This document shows positions 53,682 through 61,431 of a stretch of DNA of 64,000 nucleotides, piece after piece. Position 1 is the first letter of the stretch, and every line of letters begins with the position of its first letter. The translations under genes and the position numbers were made by a program. The stretch is from Streptomyces sp. Edi4 (lineage in GTDB: Bacteria > Actinomycetota > Actinomycetes > Streptomycetales > Streptomycetaceae): positions 434,001 through 498,000 of the forward strand of contig NZ_JBEJGY010000004.1 of assembly GCF_040253615.1 (NCBI RefSeq), given 5' to 3'. Below the pieces are notes generated by a model. It was not told the origin of the DNA, did not search any database, and saw only the letters and a list, made by a program, of their open reading frames with translations.

Positions 53682-54068
53682 CCGGCCGTCGGGTGGGCCG
53701 GGATGCGGGAGTCACCATCGAGGCCGTCGAACACCCCGTCGCGGCGGCGCGCACCCGTCACGGCGGGGCGCGCCCGTCGCGTCCGTCGCCACGGGCCGAC
53801 CGCGTGCCGCAGGGAGCGGCCCCGTTCGCTTTCGGGGCGCGGGTCGCGTGGCTGGTCGCGCGGTTCCCTGCCCCCTCACCCTCACGAGCCCCATGGTCCG
53901 GTGCGAGCTGCGGACGCTCCCCGCGCCCCTGAGCATCCGGCATCGGCCCGCACCGGGAACCTCGGCCCGTGGATACGCCCCTCCCGTCACCGTAAGAGCC
54001 ACAAGAGGCGGTGATACCTTCTAACGACGTTGGACAAGAATCACCCACTCGTCAGCCTGGAGGCGGTC
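53682..54068. other. Intergenic region before the second TetR gene
   Basis: 387 bases. A GC-rich stretch at about 53835-53935 resembles the short imperfect palindromic elements commonly scattered between Streptomyces genes (CGGGTCGCGTGGCTGGTCGCG type). Otherwise no gene is supported. The TetR promoter should be near 53990-54040. Confidence 0.35.
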
Positions 54069-54725
54069 GTGGCCGACCCGGAAGCAAGGACTCCACGGGA
54101 GCGCTACCGCGCCCAGGTGCGCGAGGAGATCAAACAGCACGCCTGGGAGCAGATCGCGAGCGCCGGGGCCTCCGCGCTCTCCCTCAACGCGATCGCCAAA
54201 CAGATCGGCGTGAGCGGGCCCGCCCTCTACCGGTACTACGCCGGTCGCGACGACCTGATCACCGAGCTCATCCGGGACGCCTACCGCAGCCTGGCCGACA
54301 CCTTCCGCGCCCACGCCGAGGCCGGCACCGATCTCGCCGGCCTCGCGGACGCCCTGCGTCACTGGGCGCTGGCCGACCCGCACCGCTACTTCCTCCTCTA
54401 CGGCACGCCGGTACCGGGATACAAGGCGCCCGAGGACACGACGCGGATCACCGCCGAGGTGATGGACGTCCTCCTCGCGGCGTGCGCGGCCGAGGAGCGC
54501 CCCGCCGGCGCGACGCCCCCGGCGCCGCTCGACGACCACTTGGCGAAACACCGCTCCTGGGCGCGCGACCCCGAGACTCCCGATGCGGCGCTCACCCGCG
54601 CCCTCGCGTTCTGGACGCGCCTGCACGGCGTCCTCTCTCTCGAACTGGCCGGGCACTTCACCGGCATGGGCTTCGACCCCGCCGAGGTCTACCGCTCCGA
54701 GGTCCGTGCCCTGACCGGCGCCTGA
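54069..54725 (+). CDS. TetR/AcrR-family regulator
   Basis: 218 residues from GTG 54069, which has GGAGG five bases upstream; a TTG at 54030 in frame has none. HTH is SLNAIAKQIGVSGPALYRYY (about 37-56). The rest is a WHG/TetR_C-type ligand domain with RTRALAFWTRLHGVLSLELAGHF-like helices, common in actinobacteria. Followed by a broken transposase gene, not by a target gene. Target unknown. Confidence 0.85.
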   Translation: MADPEARTPRERYRAQVREEIKQHAWEQIASAGASALSLNAIAKQIGVSGPALYRYYAGRDDLITELIRDAYRSLADTFRAHAEAGTDLAGLADALRHWALADPHRYFLLYGTPVPGYKAPEDTTRITAEVMDVLLAACAAEERPAGATPPAPLDDHLAKHRSWARDPETPDAALTRALAFWTRLHGVLSLELAGHFTGMGFDPAEVYRSEVRALTGA

Positions 54726-54740
54726 CCCCTGCCGCACGAC

Positions 54741-54941
54741 ATGGACATCGAGCGTGGTGACCTGCGTGATGCCGCGCGGGAACGGCTGCGGCCGTTCCTG
54801 CCGGTCAGCAACAGGCGTTGTGGAAAGTGGCGGGGAGCACGGAAGGTGATCGGCGGGATTCTTCACCGGGTCCGGACCGGCGTGCAGTGGCGTGACGTGC
54901 CCGAATGGTTCGGCCCGGGCAAGACGATCCATGGTCAGTGA
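54741..54941 (+). mobile_element. IS5-type transposase N-terminal remnant
   Basis: 66 residues that resemble the opening helix-turn-helix of IS5-family transposases: LRPFLPVSNRRCGKWRGA, RKVIGGILHRVRTGVQWRDV, PEWFGPGKTI. The usual DDE catalytic region is missing; a stop follows at once. No inverted terminal repeats were identified around it. A decayed insertion, 15 bases after the TetR stop. Confidence 0.6.
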
Positions 54942-55315
54942 CCTCGGGCCCTGTGCCGGATACACGCCGGCGAGTGTGTCATTTTGTCCGGCCCGGTCGC
55001 AGTGGGTGAGGCACGTCGGCGGACCCGGGTCGGGGTGAGTCGGCTGGAGTCGTGGGTTTCTCCCAGGGCCAACGGAAGTCCTCGGCGAGGGGCCGGGCGG
55101 ACCGGAGCTGGGCGTGAGCGTGGAAGATGCCGGACGGGAGAGCGCCCGGCTGGAGGCTTCCAGCCGGGCGCTTCCTGAATCGTTCACCACATCCCAGTGT
55201 CTCGTACCGCGCACATGACACCGGAGTGCATCCTGCATCTTCTGTCCCGGTCAGGCCTGTACTCCGATCCTGACAGCAACTGGGTCACGAACCTGTTACT
55301 TGGCTGAGAGTCCGT
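54942..55315. other. Intergenic stretch with hairpin, no supported gene
   Basis: About 370 bases between the transposase remnant and the glycine-rich gene's stop. It contains the hairpin listed at 55141-55172. No terminal repeat or rest of a transposase could be recognised. Frames here are not convincing. Confidence 0.35.
55141..55172. terminator. Perfect 14-bp hairpin
   Basis: AGCGCCCGGCTGGA (55141-55154) pairs with its complement at 55159-55172 around the loop GGCT. No T-run follows. It could end transcription of the glycine-rich gene on the minus strand (about 145 bases past its stop) or of the TetR/IS region on the plus strand. Confidence 0.6.
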
Positions 55316-55942
55316 TCAGCAGGGGAGGGTGGTCTTGCCGGCTGCTCCTGTGGCACCGGTGGTGCCGTCGGCCGTGAGAGTGGCCGCGGTGCCGTTGCCG
55401 CCGGGCTGGCCGGGGCACACCGGGCTGGCCGCGCCGCCGGCGCCGCCCCTGCCTCCTGTGTGGCCGCCGCCGACGATGGACGCGCCGCCGTTGCCGCCCT
55501 TGCCGCCCGCGATCCCGGCACCGGCATCGCCTACGCCGCCCACTCCGCCCTTGCCGCCTGTACCGCCGAGCTTGGCGGCCCCGCCGAAGCCGCCGGCCCC
55601 GCCGTTGCCGTTGGCGCCACCGGCCCCGCCGGTGCCACCTGCGCCTCCGGTGCTCCCGCTGCCGTCGCCGTTGCCGCCGGCACCTCCGGTACCGCCGTTG
55701 CCGTTGGCACCTGCCGCGCCCCCGGTGCCGCCGAGACCGCCGACACCGCCATGGCTGCCGACGCCGTTGGCACCGTTGGCACCCGGGAACCCGAGGACGC
55801 CGAAACCGATGGCTGTGCTGGTGCTGCTCGTCTCGGCCGGGGCCGTCGCGGAGGCGAGGGCAGGGGTGAAGGCCAGGCCGGCCGTAGCGATCGCGGCGAT
55901 CAAGACCGTACGGGGAATGAGGGTGGTGCGCGTGGAGCGCAT
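55316..55942 (-). CDS. Secreted glycine-rich protein, PGRS-like
   Basis: 208 residues. A Sec signal peptide with SATAPA as likely cleavage region (about 25-36) is followed by about 150 residues built of GG-A/G-T-N repeats such as GGAGGTGGAGGANGNGG, the type seen in mycobacterial PE_PGRS and in glycine-rich wall proteins. Two Cys near the ends (SPVCPGQP and final C) may form a disulfide. ATG 55942 follows AAAGGGAAGG. No PE domain. Could be a surface or biofilm protein; role unknown. Confidence 0.8.
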   Translation of the reverse strand: MRSTRTTLIPRTVLIAAIATAGLAFTPALASATAPAETSSTSTAIGFGVLGFPGANGANGVGSHGGVGGLGGTGGAAGANGNGGTGGAGGNGDGSGSTGGAGGTGGAGGANGNGGAGGFGGAAKLGGTGGKGGVGGVGDAGAGIAGGKGGNGGASIVGGGHTGGRGGAGGAASPVCPGQPGGNGTAATLTADGTTGATGAAGKTTLPC

Positions 55943-56472
55943 GATGTACGCCTTCCCTTTGTCCAGTCAGAGAAATTCTCCGGCTGGCACTCATCAACGT
56001 AGCCGAGAAGGTGCCCAATTAGTCCTATTGAATGATCCAATGACTTAAATGGCCAGTTTGCTCATATTCTGGCTCGAAGTTCTTCTTGTGCAAATGCACG
56101 GCTTTTGTACGCGATCGCAGGTCGTATCGCACGGGAATCTCCCACCGCCCTTTGCGCGAACGGGAGCGTGCACATATCAACCGCGCGGCGGATTCACGCC
56201 CGAGCCGCGCCTGAGCGCGAACGACCGCGTCGTCCACGGTCCCCGGTCGTCACGCCAAGGGCCACGAGCGGACCGCATCCAATTCACGCCGGTGCTGGAG
56301 AAGCTCCACCTTCCCCGACTCGGGAAGGCCACCGCAGCAGCCCTCTCGATTTGGCTCCGCACATGACCGCGCTTTACGGCGTCAGTTCACCGACGCGCCG
56401 GGAGTCGACCGCCAAGCCGGAGGCCGCGAGGAATGCCTCGAGGCCGACGACTCCGAGGAGCCGGTGACGTCG
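55943..56472. other. AT-richer upstream region of the PGRS-like gene, no supported gene
   Basis: 530 bases. The part 55960-56110 is markedly AT-richer than the flanks (for example CCTATTGAATGATCCAATG near 56022-56041) and should contain the promoter of the glycine-rich gene. ATTG-N7-CAAT symmetry lies there. Short frames (56049-56366 and others) have no family features. Confidence 0.4.
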
Positions 56473-56934
56473 TCACATTGACCCCGGTTCCTGACCGAAC
56501 GGCCCCTCGGCGACGAAGCGCTGGAGGTTCCTCGCGAACGCCGCCGCCTCACCCGGCGGCCACGAGGCGAGGCCGGCCGCGATGTGTCCGGCCAGGCGCT
56601 CCCGCAGCGCCTTCACCACGCGCTCCCCCTCCTCCGTGAGCGCGAGCAGGGTGGCGCGCCGGTCCCCGGGATCCGGATCGCGCCGCACGAGCCCCGCGGC
56701 TTCGAGGCGGGAGGCCCGGCGGGTCACCCCCGACCGGTCGAGCCCGACATCCGGAGCCAGGTCCGCCGCGCTGCGCGGACCGGTGCGCTCCAAGCCGCTC
56801 AGGATCGGATACGTCAGCTCGTCCACGGCCTCCCCCATGCCCGCGGTCAGGGTCCGGTGCAGCCCGATGCGGGTGCTGCGCTTGAGCAGGACACCCAGAG
56901 ACTCGGCGATCTCTCGCCCCACGTCGTTTTCCAT
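56473..56934 (-). CDS. MarR-family transcriptional regulator
   Basis: 153 residues from ATG 56934; longer frames upstream run through the operator region. Winged HTH: RSAADLAPDVGLDRSGVTRRASRLEAAGLVRRDPDPGDRR (about 52-92; core GLDRSGVTRRASRLEAAGLV), wing and long dimerisation helices are typical. Divergent from an NTF2-like gene, with two identical-size palindromes between them, so it likely represses both. Ligand unknown. Confidence 0.87.
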   Translation of the reverse strand: MENDVGREIAESLGVLLKRSTRIGLHRTLTAGMGEAVDELTYPILSGLERTGPRSAADLAPDVGLDRSGVTRRASRLEAAGLVRRDPDPGDRRATLLALTEEGERVVKALRERLAGHIAAGLASWPPGEAAAFARNLQRFVAEGPFGQEPGSM

Positions 56935-56947
56935 GAACGGAAGAATA

Positions 56948-57004
56948 GCGTGCGCGGCGCACGCAAGTGGGTTACAGTTGCGGCGAAGCGTGCGCAGCGC
57001 ACGC
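56948..57004. promoter_or_regulatory. Twin 17-bp palindromes, probable MarR operators
   Basis: GCGTGCGC-G-GCGCACGC at 56948-56964 and GCGTGCGC-A-GCGCACGC at 56988-57004: both perfect 8-bp inverted repeats around a single base, with centres exactly 40 bp apart, about four helical turns on the same DNA face. They fill the 134-bp gap between the divergent MarR and NTF2-like genes. Confidence 0.8.
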
Positions 57005-57068
57005 ATTTGCGTAACGAACCGCGTCCCTGACCGCGTCCCTAATCGCGTACCGAACAAGGAGTTCCGTC

Positions 57069-57461
57069 ATGGCTCGTACCACCATCGCCACCGCCCTCGA
57101 CGACCTGCTCTTCACTCCCGGGCTCGACCTGAACGAGGCCGCGGACCGGCACTTCGCCCCCGACTACCGCCAGCGCACCAACGGAAGCTGGGACGACCGC
57201 GACGCCTTCCTCCAGCACATCGCCCACGTCCGCACGGTCGTCGCCACGGGCTCCGTCGAGGTGCACGACGAACTGTTCGACGGCGACCGCTACGCCGACC
57301 GGCACACCGTCCGGGTGACCAAACGCGACGGCTCCACCGTGGTGACCGAGGTGTACGTCTTCGCCGACCTGGCGGCCGACGGCCGGTTCCGCCGGATCCA
57401 AGAGGTGACCTTGATGCTGGAGGGCAGTGAGGCCGACAAGAACTTGGGCAGCGCCCGCTGA
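57069..57461 (+). CDS. NTF2-like/SnoaL-type protein
   Basis: 130 residues with the cone-shaped NTF2 fold pattern: long helix (ATALDDLLFTPGLDLNEAAD), then strands RQRTNGSWDDRDAFLQHIAH and a C-terminal FRRIQEVTLM. SnoaL-like proteins bind hydrophobic ligands or act as cyclases or isomerases. ATG 57069 follows AAGGAG. Regulated, it seems, by the divergent MarR. Function unknown. Confidence 0.8.
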   Translation: MARTTIATALDDLLFTPGLDLNEAADRHFAPDYRQRTNGSWDDRDAFLQHIAHVRTVVATGSVEVHDELFDGDRYADRHTVRVTKRDGSTVVTEVYVFADLAADGRFRRIQEVTLMLEGSEADKNLGSAR

Positions 57462-57775
57462 CCGAGTGGCGGACGGGCCCGGCCCGGGCGGAACCCACCG
57501 AGGGAGCCGAGCGGGGCGACAGGGGCGGGCGGGATGAGACGGGAGGGTTTGTCGGCCCCCGCATGCCCCCACTGAGCTGGGACTTGGCCCCTCGGGAGGG
57601 GGCGGCAGGGCCCTCGCCCGTCGCCATCCGGCGTAACCCGCTCGTATACCTCCGTTAGCATGATCGAACCCTTACCGCTCGTCCGCACCGCCCGCGCTAC
57701 ACCGAAAACCCGTGCCACCAGGCATGGAGAGCGGTCAGTCCACCGGCGTCCGACAAAAACACATGGGCCACTCAA
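57462..57775. other. Intergenic region before the PAP2-family gene
   Basis: About 314 bases. AT-rich stretches near 57640-57670 (CTCGTATACCTCCGTTAGCATG) and 57750-57800 may hold promoter elements. A frame from 57763 (MGHSIDTYS...) overlaps the PAP2 gene start in another frame and is noted as doubtful. Confidence 0.35.
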
Positions 57776-59134
57776 TTGATACCTATAGCCTCGCGGATAT
57801 CCTCCCGAACACACCGCGCGCAGTTGCTCGCTGCCTGGCGTCGGCCACGGGCAGTCCTGTGGACCGTGGCGAGCGTGGTGGCCCTCGCTTTTCTCGTGCT
57901 GCTGGAGATCGCCGCGCGTCACTACGGGATGCCGGGCCCGATGACCAACCAGGCGCGCGAAGTGATCTTCGCGCCCAAGTCGGGGCCGCTCCTGTACGCC
58001 GGCATGGCGTTGATGATGGTGGTGCTCTCCTGGCGCGAGCGCTTCATCGCGATCGGGGCCGCAGTCGCGATCGACCTGGTCTTCTTCCTGGTGCGGTGGC
58101 CCCTGCACGCCAAGATGATGTTCGGCAACGGCGCTCTGTGGGTGATCCTGGCCTGCGCGGTGATCGCCGTGGTGCGCCGGACCGGCAACGAGCGGGTGCT
58201 GCTGCTCAAGGGCGTGGGGCTCGGACTGCTGCTCGTGGCGGGCCGCAAGACCGGTGACACCTGGCTGCTGATCACGTCAAAGACCCGGCCGTCCGTCCTC
58301 GACCAGTACGTGGCGACGGCCGACCACGCCCTGGGCAACCCGTCGTGGCTGGCCGGCCGGATCGTCGAGGCCACGGGCACCGTCGGATCCCACATCCTCG
58401 ACTACGTCTACATCCAGCTCGCGGTCGCGGCCGTCATCGTCGCGCTCTATCAGCTGCGCCACGTGTCGGCCGAGCGCCGCTTCCCGGCCCACCATCTGGT
58501 CCGCACCTTCCTGGTGATCGGCCTCCTCGGTCCGGCCATCTACATGATCTTCCCGGTCGTCGGGCCGATCTTCGCGTACGGAACCGACGGCGGCCACTGG
58601 GCGCTGGCCGACCTCTGGCCCCATGTCTCGCCCACCATCGCCGCGCCGCACCACATGCCCTTCGACGAGCACACCCCGCGCAACTGCATGCCCAGCCTGC
58701 ACACCGCCTGGGCCACCGCGATCTTCCTCCACTCCCGCAAGGGCCCGCTCGCGCTGCGGATCGGCGGCGCGCTCTGGCTGCTCGCCACCCTCGGCGCCAC
58801 GCTCGGCTTCGGCTACCACTACGGCACCGACATCATCGCGGGCGTCGTCTTCACCCTCACCGTGGAGGCCGGGCTGCGTGCCCTCTCCTTCGGCTGGGAC
58901 CGCGCCTCGATCCGGCTCGTCGCCCATGGCGCGATCGTCTTCACCGCGCTGCTGCTCTCCTACCGCTACCTGCCGTTGCAGATGGCCCACCTCCCGTGGG
59001 TGGCCGGGCCCCTGATGCTGCTCGCGGTGGCCTCGGTCGTGCACCGTTACGTACGGACCGTCAAGGAGCTGGAGCCCGTCGTCATCCCGGCGCCCCGGCA
59101 GCCGCAGCCCCAGCCGCAGCCCGAACTCGCCTGA
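57776..59134 (+). CDS. PAP2/inositol-phosphorylceramide synthase-like membrane protein
   Basis: 452 residues with about 11 helices. Two conserved blocks near 305-365, NCMPSLHTAWATAI and GYHYGTDIIAG, carry the His pairs of PAP2-type phosphatases and of AUR1/IPC-synthase-like transferases. The long helical N-terminus is typical of the AUR1-like actinobacterial branch that moves phosphoryl head groups between lipids. The TTG start at 57776 is tentative; TTG at 57824 is possible. A strong terminator follows, separating it from the downstream cassette. Confidence 0.75.
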   Translation: MIPIASRISSRTHRAQLLAAWRRPRAVLWTVASVVALAFLVLLEIAARHYGMPGPMTNQAREVIFAPKSGPLLYAGMALMMVVLSWRERFIAIGAAVAIDLVFFLVRWPLHAKMMFGNGALWVILACAVIAVVRRTGNERVLLLKGVGLGLLLVAGRKTGDTWLLITSKTRPSVLDQYVATADHALGNPSWLAGRIVEATGTVGSHILDYVYIQLAVAAVIVALYQLRHVSAERRFPAHHLVRTFLVIGLLGPAIYMIFPVVGPIFAYGTDGGHWALADLWPHVSPTIAAPHHMPFDEHTPRNCMPSLHTAWATAIFLHSRKGPLALRIGGALWLLATLGATLGFGYHYGTDIIAGVVFTLTVEAGLRALSFGWDRASIRLVAHGAIVFTALLLSYRYLPLQMAHLPWVAGPLMLLAVASVVHRYVRTVKELEPVVIPAPRQPQPQPQPELA

Positions 59135-59147
59135 GCCAGCACGCTCC

Positions 59148-59190
59148 ACGGCCCGGTGAGGCAGCGCCTTGTGCCGCCTCACCGGGCCGT
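59148..59190 (+). terminator. Terminator after the PAP2-family gene
   Basis: A perfect 15-bp inverted repeat, 59148-59162 and 59176-59190, with a 13-base loop, followed by CTTTCC. It begins 13 bases after the PAP2 stop and insulates the ArgG-like cassette. Confidence 0.82.
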
Positions 59191-59340
59191 CTTTCCACCC
59201 CTCCCCGCCCAGCGGCCGGCTCGGCCGCGCGCCGCTTCCGGGTCCGGCCATGGCCGGGCGTGGACGACGGCAAAGCATTGTGACGGGGGCGCGGAGGAGG
59301 AAATCTTCGACCTGTGACCAGTGCAGAGGTTGGAGAGGCC

Positions 59341-60549
59341 ATGCGTCCCGCGCTCATACGTTCCTTCTCGCAGCTCGAAGAGCTCGATCCCCACCGCCCC
59401 GTCGTGACCCTGTTCAGCGGTGGGCTCGACAGCTCGTATCTGCTGCTGCGGTTGCGCCGCATGGGCGTGCGCGACGTGCACGCCGTGAGCGTCGACATCG
59501 GCGAGGACGAGTCGAGCACCTACAAGCGCCAGGTCGCCGAGGCGCTGGGTGCCACGATCCACATCCTGGACCGGCGCGAGGAGTTCGCCGACCAGTACGT
59601 CGCCCCTGCCATCGCCGCCCAGGCCGTCTACCTCGGCATCCACCCGGTCAGCTCCACGCTGAGCCGCCCCCTCATCGCGCACAGCGCGGTCGCCCTGGCC
59701 CACGAGCTCGGCGCCCAGGCCGTCCTGCACACCGCCAACCGCTCGCAGAACACCCTGCGCCGCCTCAACGGAGCGCTCGGTCTGCTCGGCTACCAGGGCG
59801 CGTTCGGCAGCCCGTACGACCTGGACCCCGTCAGCCGCGACGACAAGCTCGTCGAACTGCGGGCCGCCGGCATCGACCTGCTCGCGGGACGCATCGTCAG
59901 CGGCGACTCCAACCTGTGGTGCCGCGAGTTCGAGTCGGGCATCCTCGACGACCCCGAGCACCACGAGGTTCCCGAGGAGATGTACGCCTGGAGCCGGCCG
60001 ACCGCCGCGCCCGGCGCGATCGACGATCTGACGGTCACCTTCGAGCACGGCCGCCCGGTCGCCCTCGACGGCGAGCGCCTGGCCCTGACCGAGCTCGTCG
60101 CCCGGCTCAACCACCGGGTCGGCGCGTACGGCCTGGGCCGTTACTCGGGGCTCGAACACCTCGACCACGGCGAGAAGGTCCTGGAGATCCGCGAGATGCC
60201 CGCCGCCTGGCTGCTGCTCAGCGGCTACCGGCACGTGGAGAGCGCCTGCCTTGAGGCCGAGCTCATCCGCGAGAAGCGCAGCCTGGAGCAGGTCTGGACC
60301 CGGGAGGCCCTTGAGGGCCGCTGGTTCGGTGAACTGCGGCTCACCGTCCAGGCGTTCATCGACGCGTGCGCGGCGCGCACCAGCGGCTCGGTGACGTGGC
60401 GGCTGCGCGCCGGAGGCGCCGACACCCGCGCCATCACGGCGGGCCGGCCCCTGTACCTGCGCGACCGGGAGGCCTGGGAGGAGCACGCGATCGCTGCCGA
60501 GTCGGCGCCGTTCGCCCGCACGGCTTCAGCGCTGCTCGCCGCGGCCTGA
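59341..60549 (+). CDS. Argininosuccinate synthase-like PP-loop ligase with altered substrate site
   Basis: 402 residues from ATG 59341 (GGAG five bases upstream); GTG 59314 would add nine residues. The ATP pyrophosphatase loop SGGLDS (26-31) and the C-terminal domain with DSNLWCREFESGILDDP and ELVARLNHRVGAYGLGRY clearly follow ArgG. The segment that in ArgG reads TGKGNDQVRFE is here TANRSQNTLRR (131-141): the conserved Asn and Asp that hold aspartate are Ser135 and Gln136, and the citrulline-contacting Arg is Leu139; STLSRP (105-110) replaces TSLARP. It probably adenylates and condenses other substrates. Next to a 2OG oxygenase. Confidence 0.75.
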   Translation: MRPALIRSFSQLEELDPHRPVVTLFSGGLDSSYLLLRLRRMGVRDVHAVSVDIGEDESSTYKRQVAEALGATIHILDRREEFADQYVAPAIAAQAVYLGIHPVSSTLSRPLIAHSAVALAHELGAQAVLHTANRSQNTLRRLNGALGLLGYQGAFGSPYDLDPVSRDDKLVELRAAGIDLLAGRIVSGDSNLWCREFESGILDDPEHHEVPEEMYAWSRPTAAPGAIDDLTVTFEHGRPVALDGERLALTELVARLNHRVGAYGLGRYSGLEHLDHGEKVLEIREMPAAWLLLSGYRHVESACLEAELIREKRSLEQVWTREALEGRWFGELRLTVQAFIDACAARTSGSVTWRLRAGGADTRAITAGRPLYLRDREAWEEHAIAAESAPFARTASALLAAA

Positions 60550-60618
60550 CCGCTCCTGGCCCACCGAGGCCGCCTCGTCCCGCCCTCGCCCCACACCCCC
60601 TACGCACGGAGCACTTCC

Positions 60619-61347
60619 ATGACCACTGCTGTTGCCCACCCCGTGGCCGTCGCCGCCGTCACCGCCCTCGCCGGGCCCGGTGGCCATCTGCTGCCCGCGG
60701 CCCAGCTGTCCGCCCTGATCGGAGCCGACGTCGCCGACTGGGCGCGGTTCGCGGCGCACTGGGACGAGCTCACCCTTGACACGTACATGGCCGACGGCGG
60801 CACCTACCGCTTCCGTCGTTACGGCCAGTTCGACCTCGACCCGGCGGCCGGCGAGCTCACTGTGCTGCCGCACGCCCCCTACCGCCAGGAGTCGGACATC
60901 AATCCGCTCAACGGCGGCGTGGAGCGCGTCTTCGACCCGCTGACCGACTCCTTCACCGGCGATCCGCTGCTGCGTTCCGTTCTCGTCGAACTCGGCAGGA
61001 TCTTCAGTGCTGTTGACGGCACGGCCGCCTGGAACGTGAAGCTCCACCCGTACCGCGTCAGCGCGTCCGCCGACCAGACCGGACAGCCGGCTCCCGAGGG
61101 CCGCCACCGTGACGGCGTCACCTTCATCACCTCGCTCATGATCGGCCGCACCAATGTCGCCGGTGGTGAGAGCGGTGTCTACACCGACGAGGGCGAGCAC
61201 CTGCTCACCACCACGCTGTCCGAGCCGGGTGATCTGCTCCTCGGTGACGACCGCCGCACCTTGCACTCGGTGACCCCGGTGACGCCCGTGGACGCCGCTC
61301 TCCCCGCGCACCGCGACGTCCTGGTGATCGCCTACACCGCGCGCTGA
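60619..61347 (+). CDS. 2-oxoglutarate/Fe(II) oxygenase of the isoleucine-4-hydroxylase (2OG-Fe_Oxy_2) type
   Basis: 242 residues with the double-stranded beta-helix ligands HRD (His163, Asp165) in GRHRDGVTF and distal His216 in DDRRTLHSVTP, spaced 53 residues. The surrounding pattern (ESDINPLNGG, RTNVAGGESGVY) matches the family of L-isoleucine 4-hydroxylase and related free-amino-acid hydroxylases. It lies 69 bases after the ArgG-like gene in the same direction. It likely hydroxylates an amino-acid-like molecule used or made by that enzyme. Confidence 0.8.
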   Translation: MTTAVAHPVAVAAVTALAGPGGHLLPAAQLSALIGADVADWARFAAHWDELTLDTYMADGGTYRFRRYGQFDLDPAAGELTVLPHAPYRQESDINPLNGGVERVFDPLTDSFTGDPLLRSVLVELGRIFSAVDGTAAWNVKLHPYRVSASADQTGQPAPEGRHRDGVTFITSLMIGRTNVAGGESGVYTDEGEHLLTTTLSEPGDLLLGDDRRTLHSVTPVTPVDAALPAHRDVLVIAYTAR

Positions 61348-61431
61348 GCGGCGACCGTTCCGACCGAGCCCGAACCCGTGGGGCGCCGGGGCCGACCCCG
61401 GCCTCGGCGCGCCCCTGTTGAGGAGTCCTTG

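Noticed and set aside
55329..56048. Pro-rich plus-strand frame (VPPAPPVP...) antisense to the glycine-rich gene
   Set aside because: The minus strand has a real signal peptide and ribosome binding site; the plus frame has neither.
57712..58257. Alternative N-terminus MGHSIDTYS for the PAP2 gene in another frame
   Set aside because: It would need a frameshift to join the helices; without an alignment I kept the TTG start and noted uncertainty.
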